Shown here: positions 22,837 through 31,312 of the stretch, one piece after another | Position numbering within the stretch: the stretch's first letter is position 1 | Layout: each line of letters starts with the position of its first letter | DNA from: an uncultured Porphyromonas sp. | Lineage (GTDB): Bacteria > Bacteroidota > Bacteroidia > Bacteroidales > Porphyromonadaceae | DNA: 64,000 bases | Reading direction: 5' to 3' | Assembly: GCF_902489635.1 (NCBI RefSeq) | Contig: NZ_CABUAN010000007.1 | Location: forward strand, 1-64,000 | The notes under the pieces: generated by a model | The model's database searches: none | What the model was told of the DNA's origin: nothing | The model's input: the letters and a program-made list of their open reading frames with translations, nothing else | Made by a program: the position numbers and the translations under genes

Positions 22837-24633
22837 ATGACGACTACGACTACACGCATTTCACTACTACAACGCTTCATCCTATGGCGCGAGGCTCACA
22901 TCAGTGAGCGCATCTTCGTACTGATTCTATCTTTCATCATCGGTATCTTCACGGCTCTGGCTGCCTTTGCGCTCAAACAATTAATCGGCACGATACAGCA
23001 TCTCCTGATGCCCGCTATACGTCAGGCTAATGTGTGGTACCTGATCCTGCCTCCTATTGGCGTCTTGCTGACGGCGGGCGTGGTCAAGCTCTTCATCCGT
23101 GACGACATAAGCCATGGTGTGACGAAGGTGCTGGGCGCTATGTCGCAACGCAAGAGTCGTATCAAGCCACACAACACCTGGTCATCGCTCCTAGCTAGTT
23201 CGATCACTATCGGCTTCGGTGGATCGGTCGGTGCCGAGTCGCCTATCGTGATGACGGGAGCCGCCATCGGGAGCAATACGGGACGGCTCTTCAAGCTGGA
23301 GCAGCGTCAGCTGATGCTCCTCGTGGGGTGCGGTGCGGCGGGTGCTATTGCGGGGATCTTTAAGGCACCCATTGCGGGCTTGGTCTTTGTAGTGGAGGTG
23401 CTACTCCTCGACTTGACACTGAGCAGTGTGCTACCGCTACTGATTAGCTCCGTTACATCGGCTACGATGGCTTATCTGCTGACGGGACAGCAGGCGATGT
23501 TTTCCTTTTACCAAAGCGACCCTTTCACGGCAGAGCGCATCCCCTACGTGATCCTGCTCGGTATCGCCTGCGGCTTCACCTCGCTCTACTTCTCCAAGGT
23601 GATGTTTGCACTGGAGAGTTGGCTCAAGAAGCGCAGCAACTTCCTCAAGCGTTACGGCATCTCGATGCTGATCCTCAGTGTGGCTATCTTCCTCTTCCCT
23701 CCGCTCTTTGGTGAGGGTTACAACACGCTCAGCGACCTGATGACGGGACAGTACAGCTCCGTGACGGACAATAGTATCTTCGCCTCCTTCGGGAGTAACT
23801 ACTGGGTCATCTTCGCCTTCCTCCTCTGCACGATGCTGGTGAAAGTCTTTGCCTCTGTAGCGACCAATAGCGGTGGCGGGTGTGGCGGACTCTTTGCGCC
23901 TAGCCTCTTCGTGGGGGGCTTGTGTGGCTTTGTCTTTGCCTATGCGCTAAACTTCTTCCCATTCATTGAGGTCTACCTACCGCAAAAGAACTTTGTCCTC
24001 ATGGGTATGGCGGGCGTGATGGCGGGCGTGATGCATGCGCCGCTGACGGGCACCTTCCTCATCGCTGAGCTGACGGGTGGCTACAACCTCCTTCTGCCAC
24101 TTATGCTCGTCGCTATCTGCTCCTACGGGACGATCCGCATCTTCATGCCTCACAGCATCTACTCCCTACGTCTAGCACAGCAGGGCAAGCTGATGACTCA
24201 CAGCAAGGATCAAGCGGTGCTCACAGTGATGAGCATCGATAATGTGATCGAGACAGACTTCGATAAGGTCTACCCCGACATGACGCTCGGCGAGCTGGTT
24301 CAGGTGGTGGGACGTGCGAAGCGCAATCTCTTTCCCGTGGTGGAGCGTGAGACAGACAAGCTCCTCGGCGTGGTCTCGCTCGATGATATACGCAATATCA
24401 TGTTTCGCCCTGAGCTGTACGACCGCTACAAGGTGGATCGTATTATGGTCTCCCCGCCAGCCCGCATCCAGAGCGATATGCACATGGATCATATCATGCA
24501 CCTCTTTGACCAGACCAAAGCCTGGAACCTCCCCGTCGTAACGCCCGAGGGGCAGTACCTCGGCTATGTCTCTAAGTCTAAGATATTCAACACCTACCGA
24601 GAGGTGCTCAACGTCCTCTCACCTGACGAATAA
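22837..24633 (+). CDS. clcA: CLC-family chloride channel/transporter with CBS domains
   Basis: 598 residues, with ten or more membrane helices and a C-terminal pair of CBS domains from about residue 455 (VMSIDNVIETDF, VDRIMVSPPARI). The anion-pathway motifs GSVGAESPIV (129-138; E134 corresponds to the gating glutamate), GIFKAPIAGLVFVVE and GGGCGGLFAPSL are clear. In H+/Cl- exchangers the internal proton glutamate follows the first E of ..VE[E]; here that position appears to be valine, which leans toward a channel (inference). The gene is followed after six bases by fmt, indicating one operon. Confidence 0.88.
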   Translation: MTTTTTRISLLQRFILWREAHISERIFVLILSFIIGIFTALAAFALKQLIGTIQHLLMPAIRQANVWYLILPPIGVLLTAGVVKLFIRDDISHGVTKVLGAMSQRKSRIKPHNTWSSLLASSITIGFGGSVGAESPIVMTGAAIGSNTGRLFKLEQRQLMLLVGCGAAGAIAGIFKAPIAGLVFVVEVLLLDLTLSSVLPLLISSVTSATMAYLLTGQQAMFSFYQSDPFTAERIPYVILLGIACGFTSLYFSKVMFALESWLKKRSNFLKRYGISMLILSVAIFLFPPLFGEGYNTLSDLMTGQYSSVTDNSIFASFGSNYWVIFAFLLCTMLVKVFASVATNSGGGCGGLFAPSLFVGGLCGFVFAYALNFFPFIEVYLPQKNFVLMGMAGVMAGVMHAPLTGTFLIAELTGGYNLLLPLMLVAICSYGTIRIFMPHSIYSLRLAQQGKLMTHSKDQAVLTVMSIDNVIETDFDKVYPDMTLGELVQVVGRAKRNLFPVVERETDKLLGVVSLDDIRNIMFRPELYDRYKVDRIMVSPPARIQSDMHMDHIMHLFDQTKAWNLPVVTPEGQYLGYVSKSKIFNTYREVLNVLSPDE

Positions 24634-24639
24634 ACAGCT

Positions 24640-25614
24640 ATGAAGAAAGATCAAGTCCGCATCATCTTTTACGGCACCGCTCCCTTTGCGACGGCGTGCC
24701 TAGAGCGTCTCGTTGACGAGGGCTACCCTATTGTCGCTGTCGTCACGGCTCCCGACAAGCCTGCGGGTCGTGGACATCGCCTACAGCCCTCGGCGGTCAA
24801 GGTCTGTGCGACCAAGCTCGGACTACCTATATTACAGCCGACAAACCTACGAGACGAAGCTTTCGTCCAGCAACTCACGGAGCTAAAGCCAACGCTCGGC
24901 GTGGTGGTCGCCTTCCGCATGCTACCTCGTGAGGTGTGGAGCCTGCCCCCGTGGGGGACGGTCAATATACATGGCTCGCTACTCCCGCAGTATCGTGGCG
25001 CCGCTCCGATCAATTGGGCACTCATCAATGGCGAGCGGGAGACAGGCGTGACCCTCTTTCAGCTACGTCACGAGATCGACACGGGAGATATCATTGCCGC
25101 TTCGGCTTGTCCGATCGAGCCAGAGGACAACTTTGGTACGCTTTACGACAAACTGATGGCTCTGGGTGCTGAACTCCTAGCTCACGGCTTGAGTCTACTG
25201 ACGCAACACGAAGGTAGCTACCCACAAGCACTGCCGCAAGTGGAGCGTCCCGACCTGCGCCCTGCACCTAAGCTCACGAAGGAGAATACACGCATCGACT
25301 GGCACCAGTCAGCGCACGAGATACACAACCTGGTACGTGGCTTGGCACCTCAGCCTGGTGCCTGGACGATGCTAGAGCTTCCCAACGAAGAGCCACTTCT
25401 CGTCAAGATCTACGCGACCACGCTTCCGCAGCAGGAAGCGGACGAGCGACCCGTGGGAGAGTGCCTCTCGCCTCGCAAAGATCAGCTAGCCGTGCAGTGT
25501 GGCGATGGACTCCTCCTCATCGAGCAGCTAAAGCCTCAGGGCAAGAAACTGCTCTCGGCACGTGACTGGCTCAACGGACTCAAAGTCTCTGTCGAGGAGG
25601 TTCGCTTCGTCTAG
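24640..25614 (+). CDS. fmt: Methionyl-tRNA formyltransferase
   Basis: This 324-residue enzyme formylates the initiator methionyl-tRNA using 10-formyl-tetrahydrofolate. Residues 6-20 start the Rossmann domain (RIIFYGTAPFA), PDKPAGRGHRLQPS (38-51) is the tRNA-contacting loop, and the catalytic residues are N109, H111 (NIHGSLLPQYRGAAPINW) and D147 (HEIDTGDI). The C-terminal domain starts near residue 205. Length is typical. It is the second gene of the clcA-fmt-aroA-helicase run. Confidence 0.95.
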   Translation: MKKDQVRIIFYGTAPFATACLERLVDEGYPIVAVVTAPDKPAGRGHRLQPSAVKVCATKLGLPILQPTNLRDEAFVQQLTELKPTLGVVVAFRMLPREVWSLPPWGTVNIHGSLLPQYRGAAPINWALINGERETGVTLFQLRHEIDTGDIIAASACPIEPEDNFGTLYDKLMALGAELLAHGLSLLTQHEGSYPQALPQVERPDLRPAPKLTKENTRIDWHQSAHEIHNLVRGLAPQPGAWTMLELPNEEPLLVKIYATTLPQQEADERPVGECLSPRKDQLAVQCGDGLLLIEQLKPQGKKLLSARDWLNGLKVSVEEVRFV

Positions 25615-25633
25615 CCACTTCCATACAAGCAAA

Positions 25634-26917
25634 GTGACCCCACAGCTATCTATCACCCTGCCCCCCTCGAAGAGTCTCTACAACCGGCTCTTTGTGATGG
25701 CACGACTGGCGCATCGGCCCATCCCCTCGCTGTGGCATCAGCTAGACCTCTGCGAAGACTTGGCGGTGATGTTGCACGCCTCGGGGAGTAGCGAGGAGCG
25801 CATATCCGTAGGGGCTTCGGGTACGGCTATGCGCCTCTTGACGGCGCTCTTCGCTTTGACCACAGAGCGAGAGATTCTGCTGGTCTCGCCAGTTCGTCGT
25901 ATGACGGAGCGACCAGTGGCACAGCTCATCGCACTACTCACGCAGCTCGGAGCCAACCTCGCCCAACCATCGTCCCAAGAGCCTGTCGAAGGGCTCTACC
26001 CACTGGTTCGCATTCGTCCTATGAGCCTGCAGCAGAAAGGACTCCCCACGCTAATCCTGCCGAGCGGATTAGAGAGCAGCCAAACGGTCACCGCGCTACT
26101 CCTCATTGCTCCCTATCTGCCCCACGGACTAGCCCTTCGCTGGCAAGATGACCAGCTCCCCAGTGCCTCTTACATCCAGTTGACCTGCTCCCTGATGCAG
26201 GCGTGCGGTATCGACCTCTCAGTAGATCGCCATGGGATCTATGTCGCTCCAGGAGCCTACTGCGAGGCAACGCTCACACGCCTACTCTCGCACCCCATCG
26301 GTGACTGGTCCTCGGCACAGTATCCCCTCCAGTGGGCACTTATGGTGCCACGCCCCTGCCAGCTCTTGTTGACCAACGTCCCAGCGCAGAGCTTGCAACC
26401 TGATGCCCGTGCCTTAGAACTGCTACAGATATTCCCCAACTGGCTAAGCGCAGGCGACGACACCCTTTGCCTTGACAGCGAGCTACTGCAGAAGCATCTG
26501 CGTAAGCTAACCTTCGGGAGCCTTTCGCTGTCAAACAATCCCGACTTCGCCCCCACACTCATTGCGCTACTGCTCTACTATCAGAAGAAAGCGCAGCTCC
26601 GTGGACTAGACCTCCTACGGCTCAAAGAGAGCGACCGCATCGCCCTCATCCTGCGCAATGGCGAGCAGCTCGGTTATCAGCTCACCTACGATACGAAGAG
26701 AGGCTTTTGCTTAGCCGGCAGCGCACCAAGCTCCGTTCACACCCCAGTATCCATTGCTACAGATGCTGACCATCGTATGGTGATGGCATGGGCTCCTTTC
26801 GCCTGGTATCACCAGCTACAGATCGAGACTCCGCAGGCGGTGGACAAGAGCTACCCCACTTTCTGGCGAGACCTTCGCAAGCTCTGCGAGGTCATCGAGA
26901 CACCTTTATATATATGA
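25634..26917 (+). CDS. aroA: 3-phosphoshikimate 1-carboxyvinyltransferase (EPSP synthase)
   Basis: The frame opens at ATG 25562, inside fmt, but conserved sequence begins at ITLPPSKSLYNR; I prefer GTG 25634 (VTPQLSITLPPSK), 19 bases after the fmt stop, giving 427 residues. The alternative start at 25562 would give 451 residues and overlap fmt by 53 bases. Motifs are recognisable though divergent: ASGTAMRLLTALFAL, RMTERPVAQLIALLTQLGA, SSQTVTALLL, DWSSAQYPLQW, LRLKESDRIALI and DHRMVMAWAPFAW. It makes EPSP from shikimate-3-phosphate and PEP, sixth step of the shikimate pathway. Confidence 0.88.
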   Translation: MTPQLSITLPPSKSLYNRLFVMARLAHRPIPSLWHQLDLCEDLAVMLHASGSSEERISVGASGTAMRLLTALFALTTEREILLVSPVRRMTERPVAQLIALLTQLGANLAQPSSQEPVEGLYPLVRIRPMSLQQKGLPTLILPSGLESSQTVTALLLIAPYLPHGLALRWQDDQLPSASYIQLTCSLMQACGIDLSVDRHGIYVAPGAYCEATLTRLLSHPIGDWSSAQYPLQWALMVPRPCQLLLTNVPAQSLQPDARALELLQIFPNWLSAGDDTLCLDSELLQKHLRKLTFGSLSLSNNPDFAPTLIALLLYYQKKAQLRGLDLLRLKESDRIALILRNGEQLGYQLTYDTKRGFCLAGSAPSSVHTPVSIATDADHRMVMAWAPFAWYHQLQIETPQAVDKSYPTFWRDLRKLCEVIETPLYI

Positions 26918-26935
26918 GCACGAATCCCCTTCACT

Positions 26936-28597
26936 ATGACCTTTGACACACTAGACCTTTCGCCCGAACTCCTTCGTGCCACCACCGACCTAGGCTTCTC
27001 CGAGCCGATGCCTGTACAGCAGGAGGTCATCCCATACCTATCCACTCATCGAGGGGATCTGATCGCGCTCTCCAAGACCGGCTCGGGCAAGACCGCAGCC
27101 TACGGACTGCCCCTCTTAGAGCGCATCATCCAGGCAAAAGGCTCCTCACCCTGTGGACTCATCCTCACGCCAACACGAGAGCTGGCAATACAGGTGCAGA
27201 GCGACTTAGTCGCCTTGGCTAAGTACACCTACGTTCGCCAAATCCTAGCACTCTACGGCGGTGCCTCCATCGAGGAGCAGATCCGTCAGCTCGCCAAGGG
27301 ATACCATATTATAGTAGCCACTCCTGGCAGACTCTGCGACCTGCTCCGGCGCAAAGCTCTCAAGCTGCGCAAAGTCTCGGTCGTCGTCCTCGACGAAGCC
27401 GATGTGATGCTTGATATGGGCTTCCAGCGAGATCTGCAGGAGATTCTGCAGGCGGTACCGCAGCAGGTGGAGCATTGGCTCTTTTCCGCCACCATGAGCC
27501 GAGAGGTGCGGGAGATAGCCGACAACTATATCAGCAATGCCAACGAGGTGCAGATAGGTGCGCTCAATAAAGCGAATGCGGACATCAAGCATCTCTACGT
27601 GGCGGTCCCAGCACGGCACAAGTACGCCGCACTGAAGCGTGTTGTCGACTACTACCCCAATATCTACGGAATCATCTTCTGTCGTACCCGTGCCGAGACC
27701 AAGGAGATAGCCGAGTGGCTCATACGAGATGGGTACAATGCCGATGCGCTACATGGCGACCTGAGCCAAGCGCAGCGGGATATGGTGATGAACCGCTTCC
27801 GCATACGCAACCTGCAGCTACTCGTTGCGACCGACGTGGCAGCACGTGGACTCGATGTCGACGATGTGACTCATGTGCTTCACTATGGCCTGCCCGCCGA
27901 TCCCGACAGCTACACACACCGCAGCGGACGCACCGCTCGTGCCGGCAAGACGGGTCTCTCGATAGCCATCTGCCATCTACGCGACAGCAAGCAGATACGC
28001 ATCATCGAGCAGCACGCTGGCATTCGTATTGAGTCGATGCCCCTCCCCTCTGGTCAGGAGATTTGCAAGAAGCAACTCTTCGCCCTAGCGACCAAGATTG
28101 AGTATGCCGACAGCAACGAGCATGGCACCCAGTACGATGAGCTGCTCAATGCGATCGTGCAGAAGCTCGCCTGGCTTCCTCCTGAGGAGATCATACGTCG
28201 TGTGCTCACGCTGGAGGCGGACCGCATCATGCGCTACTACGCCAATACACCCGACCTCTCGGCTCAAGAGCTGGCCTCCGAAGAGCCTAAGTATAGGACA
28301 AAAGGTTCCCACGAAGAGCATCGCAAAGCACCCAAAAAGCGTAGCCGCACCGACCTACCGCCCATGACTTCGCTACGGATCAACCTCGGCAAGCGCGACA
28401 AGCTCTATCCGAACCGTCTCTTAGAGTTGATCAACCGTACGCTCCCCTATAAGATCACCATCGGCAAGATAGACCTCAGTCTCAGCTACAGCTACTTTGA
28501 GGTGGCCAGCGAATGGGCCGAGACCGTCGCAGCAGCCCTTAGCGAGGAGGAGTACAACGGCCGCCCCATCCGTGTCACCATTCAGAAGGATCGGTAA
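26936..28597 (+). CDS. DEAD-box RNA helicase (DbpA/CsdA-like)
   Basis: A 553-residue ATP-dependent RNA helicase. Motifs in order: Q motif with GFSEPMPVQQEVIP, Walker A SKTGSGKT (46-53), PTRELA, DEAD (with LDEADVMLDMG), SAT, ARGLDVDD and HRSGRTARAG. The last 75 residues (SLRINLGKRDKLYPNRLLEL... to FEVASEWAE) form the RNA-binding domain of the DbpA/CsdA group, which directs such helicases to rRNA. The role in ribosome assembly or cold adaptation is inferred from family. It ends the clcA-fmt-aroA run; AUG 26936 lies 18 bases after the aroA stop. Confidence 0.92.
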   Translation: MTFDTLDLSPELLRATTDLGFSEPMPVQQEVIPYLSTHRGDLIALSKTGSGKTAAYGLPLLERIIQAKGSSPCGLILTPTRELAIQVQSDLVALAKYTYVRQILALYGGASIEEQIRQLAKGYHIIVATPGRLCDLLRRKALKLRKVSVVVLDEADVMLDMGFQRDLQEILQAVPQQVEHWLFSATMSREVREIADNYISNANEVQIGALNKANADIKHLYVAVPARHKYAALKRVVDYYPNIYGIIFCRTRAETKEIAEWLIRDGYNADALHGDLSQAQRDMVMNRFRIRNLQLLVATDVAARGLDVDDVTHVLHYGLPADPDSYTHRSGRTARAGKTGLSIAICHLRDSKQIRIIEQHAGIRIESMPLPSGQEICKKQLFALATKIEYADSNEHGTQYDELLNAIVQKLAWLPPEEIIRRVLTLEADRIMRYYANTPDLSAQELASEEPKYRTKGSHEEHRKAPKKRSRTDLPPMTSLRINLGKRDKLYPNRLLELINRTLPYKITIGKIDLSLSYSYFEVASEWAETVAAALSEEEYNGRPIRVTIQKDR

Positions 28598-28905
28598 AAA
28601 CCCACGAGCCTGTAGACTGCCCGCTCTCACTAAAAGCATAGCCATAAGAGTCACCAGACTCCCTCTTTTCCACGCTGAGGCACCTTTTAGGTATTGCAAA
28701 ATTGTGAATTATTTGCTACCTTGCGACAAGTTTGGTGAGAGGCTAGTCAAGTAAGCCTAAGTAAGGGGAGAAACAAAGCATCAGGAACCCCTACTTTCGT
28801 CCACATCTGAGTAGCATATCCGCTAAGCTTACAAAGACGATCGCTGCGTTAGGTAGCGACGTCTAGGAGGTTGCAAACAAATTATTCACTCTAATATAAC
28901 AGGCT
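28598..28905 (+). other. 308-bp leader/promoter region of the EF-G paralog
   Basis: No gene. TACCTTGC at 28717-28724 is a near match to the -7 box, with TTATTTG upstream. A leader of about 180 bases follows. I see no tRNA or strong hairpin. Confidence 0.35.
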
Positions 28906-31062
28906 ATGCAATTGTATCAGACATCAGACATTCGAAACATCGCCGTCATCGGCGGCTCGGGTAGCGGCAAGACAACTCTTGCCGAGGCTATGCTCTTTGA
29001 GAGTGGCGTCATCAAGCGCCGCGGGACTATCGAGGCACAAAACACTGTGTGCGACTACTTTCCCGTAGAGAAGGAGTATGGCTATACCGTTTTCTCCACC
29101 CTATTTAGTGTCGAGTTTGCTAACCGCAAGCTCAACTTCATCGACTGTGCAGGCTCCGATGACTTCGTAGGTGGCACTGTCGCTGCACTCCATGTGACTG
29201 ACTCGGCTCTAGCTGTGGTCAATGCCAAGGAGGGCGTCGAGGTCGGCCTGATCAACCAGATGCGTATCATAGAGCAACTGCATAAGCCTGTGCTCTTTAC
29301 GATCAATCAGCTGGATAGCGACAAGGCAGACTACGACAGCACAGTAGCTGGGCTCAAAGCGCGCTACGGTGGCAAGGTGGTCGTCATACAGTACCCCGTA
29401 CAGGAGGGCCCTGACTTCCACCAGGTGGTCGATGTGCTCAATATGAAGATGTACCAATGGAAGCCCGAGGGCGGTGCTCCCGAAGAGCTCGAGATACCTG
29501 CAGATCAGCAAGCACGCGCTGAGGAGCTACGCCAAGCACTCATTGAGTCAGCTGCTGAGCATGAGGAGCATCTGATGGAGACTTTCTTTGAGAAGGGGTC
29601 GCTCGACGAGGAGGAGATCGTACAGGGCATGCGCAAGGGTATCGTCCTTGGCGATATGTACCCCGTCTTCTGCGTCAGCGCACTCAAGGATATGGGCGTA
29701 CGTCGTACGATGACCTTCCTGGGCGATGTAGCGCCTCGCGTTACGGAGTCTGCGCTACCCGTCACGACAGAGGGCGTAGAGGTAGCACCTGATGCTACAG
29801 CTCCCGTGAGTCTCTACTTCTTCAAGAGTACCGTGGAGCCTCATATCGGTGAGGTCTCTTACTTCAAGGTCATGAGCGGTACACTCAAGGAGGGTATGGA
29901 CCTGACCAATGCTAAGAACGGCTCTAAGGAGCGCCTCGGTCAGATCAATGTGGTCGCTGGATCGCAAAAGGAGAAAGTGAGCCAGCTCGTCGCTGGAGAC
30001 TTTGGCGCAGCCGTAAAGCTCAAGGATGTACGTCGTGGAGCCACCCTCAATGACAAGGGCGTGGACTACCAGTTCCCTGATATCGAGTACCCTGCTCCCA
30101 AGTACCGTCGTGCTATCGCTCCAGTCAATGGTGCTGATGCTGAGAAACTGAGCGAGTCACTCAGCCGTATGCAGGAGGAGGATCCCACATGGATCGCTCA
30201 GCAGAGCAAGGAGCTACGCCAGCTGATTGTGTCCGGTCAGGGAGAGTTTCACCTACGTACGCTCAAGTGGCGACTGGAGAACAATGACAAGATCCCCGTC
30301 ACCTTTGAGGAGCCACGCATCCCCTACCGTGAGACCATCACGAAGGCAGCACGCGCTGACTACCGTCACAAGAAGCAGTCGGGCGGTGCTGGGCAGTTTG
30401 GCGAGGTGCATCTAATTGTCGAGCCTTACGAGGAGGGCAAGGAGCTACCGAGCGTCTTCCGCTTTAACAATCAGGAGTTCAAGATCACGGCTCGTGACAC
30501 CCAGACTGTCGAACTAAACTGGGGTGGCAAGCTAGTCTTCGTCAATAGTGTCGTAGGTGGCGCCATCGACAACCGCTTCATGCCAGCGATCCTCAAGGGT
30601 ATCATGGAGCGCATGGAGCGTGGCCCGTTGACTGGCTCTTATGCTCGTGACGTGCGTGTGATCGTTTACGATGGTAAGATGCACCCCGTAGACAGCAATG
30701 AGATCTCGTTCATGCTGGCTGGGCGCAACGCCTTTAGCGAGGCCTTCCGCAATGCTGGTCCTAAGATCCTCGAGCCTATCTACAGCGTCAATGTGACCGT
30801 GCCCGCAGACTACCTCGGTGATGTGATGAGCGACCTGCAGGGACGCCGTGCACTGATCATGGGTATGAGTAGCGATGGCAACTACGAGCAGCTCTCTGCC
30901 AAGGTGCCTCTCAAGGAGATGAGCGACTACGCTACTTCGCTCAGTTCGCTGACGGGTGGACGCGCCTCGTTTGTCATGAAGTTTGACGCTTACGAGCTCG
31001 TACCGTCAGATGTACAGGAGGCACTCCTGAAGGCCTACGCAGAGGAGAGCGAGGAGGAGTAA
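28906..31062 (+). CDS. Elongation factor G paralog (EF-G2 type)
   Basis: This 718-residue translation-factor GTPase has EF-G domain order: G domain 1-280, beta-barrel II from about 300, then III-V (PFEEP-like VTFEEPRIPYRETI, GGAGQFGEVHLIVEPY, VNVTVPADYLGDVMSDL). The nucleotide motifs are altered: G1 is GGSGSGKTT (16-24), G3 is DCAGSDDF (80-87) with serine at the catalytic histidine position of DxPGHxDF, and G4 is NQLD (134-137). I recall that a Bacteroides EF-G2 lacking GTPase activity supports translation under nutrient limitation; this protein matches that description. It is not a housekeeping FusA. Confidence 0.85.
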   Translation: MQLYQTSDIRNIAVIGGSGSGKTTLAEAMLFESGVIKRRGTIEAQNTVCDYFPVEKEYGYTVFSTLFSVEFANRKLNFIDCAGSDDFVGGTVAALHVTDSALAVVNAKEGVEVGLINQMRIIEQLHKPVLFTINQLDSDKADYDSTVAGLKARYGGKVVVIQYPVQEGPDFHQVVDVLNMKMYQWKPEGGAPEELEIPADQQARAEELRQALIESAAEHEEHLMETFFEKGSLDEEEIVQGMRKGIVLGDMYPVFCVSALKDMGVRRTMTFLGDVAPRVTESALPVTTEGVEVAPDATAPVSLYFFKSTVEPHIGEVSYFKVMSGTLKEGMDLTNAKNGSKERLGQINVVAGSQKEKVSQLVAGDFGAAVKLKDVRRGATLNDKGVDYQFPDIEYPAPKYRRAIAPVNGADAEKLSESLSRMQEEDPTWIAQQSKELRQLIVSGQGEFHLRTLKWRLENNDKIPVTFEEPRIPYRETITKAARADYRHKKQSGGAGQFGEVHLIVEPYEEGKELPSVFRFNNQEFKITARDTQTVELNWGGKLVFVNSVVGGAIDNRFMPAILKGIMERMERGPLTGSYARDVRVIVYDGKMHPVDSNEISFMLAGRNAFSEAFRNAGPKILEPIYSVNVTVPADYLGDVMSDLQGRRALIMGMSSDGNYEQLSAKVPLKEMSDYATSLSSLTGGRASFVMKFDAYELVPSDVQEALLKAYAEESEEE

Positions 31063-31094
31063 CAGACAGCACCCCGCTACCCTACTAAGTTCTA

Positions 31095-31131
31095 AGAGCG
31101 GTCTCAGGTCACGACGACTTGAGGCCGCTCT
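31095..31131 (+). terminator. Terminator after the EF-G paralog
   Basis: AGAGCGG (31095-31101) pairs with CCGCTCT (31125-31131) with further pairing of CTCAGGTC/GACTTGAG inside, followed by CTCTGT. Confidence 0.55.
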
Positions 31132-31235
31132 CTCTGTATGTCCTCGGGAGGATGGCGTGTTTTAGTCAAACGAGATGAAGAGACGATACCCACGTGGGGA
31201 TCTGATTGACCGACGGACTAGTCACCTAATTTATG

Positions 31236-31243
31236 TACCTTTG
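31236..31243 (+). promoter_or_regulatory. -7 box for the lipoprotein gene
   Basis: TACCTTTG matches TAnnTTTG, 70 bases upstream of ATG 31313. Confidence 0.5.
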
Positions 31244-31312
31244 TAATGATCGGGTACTTGATCACTAGATTAAGCTCTCCACCACACTAATTACGGACTA
31301 AACAAATTAACA

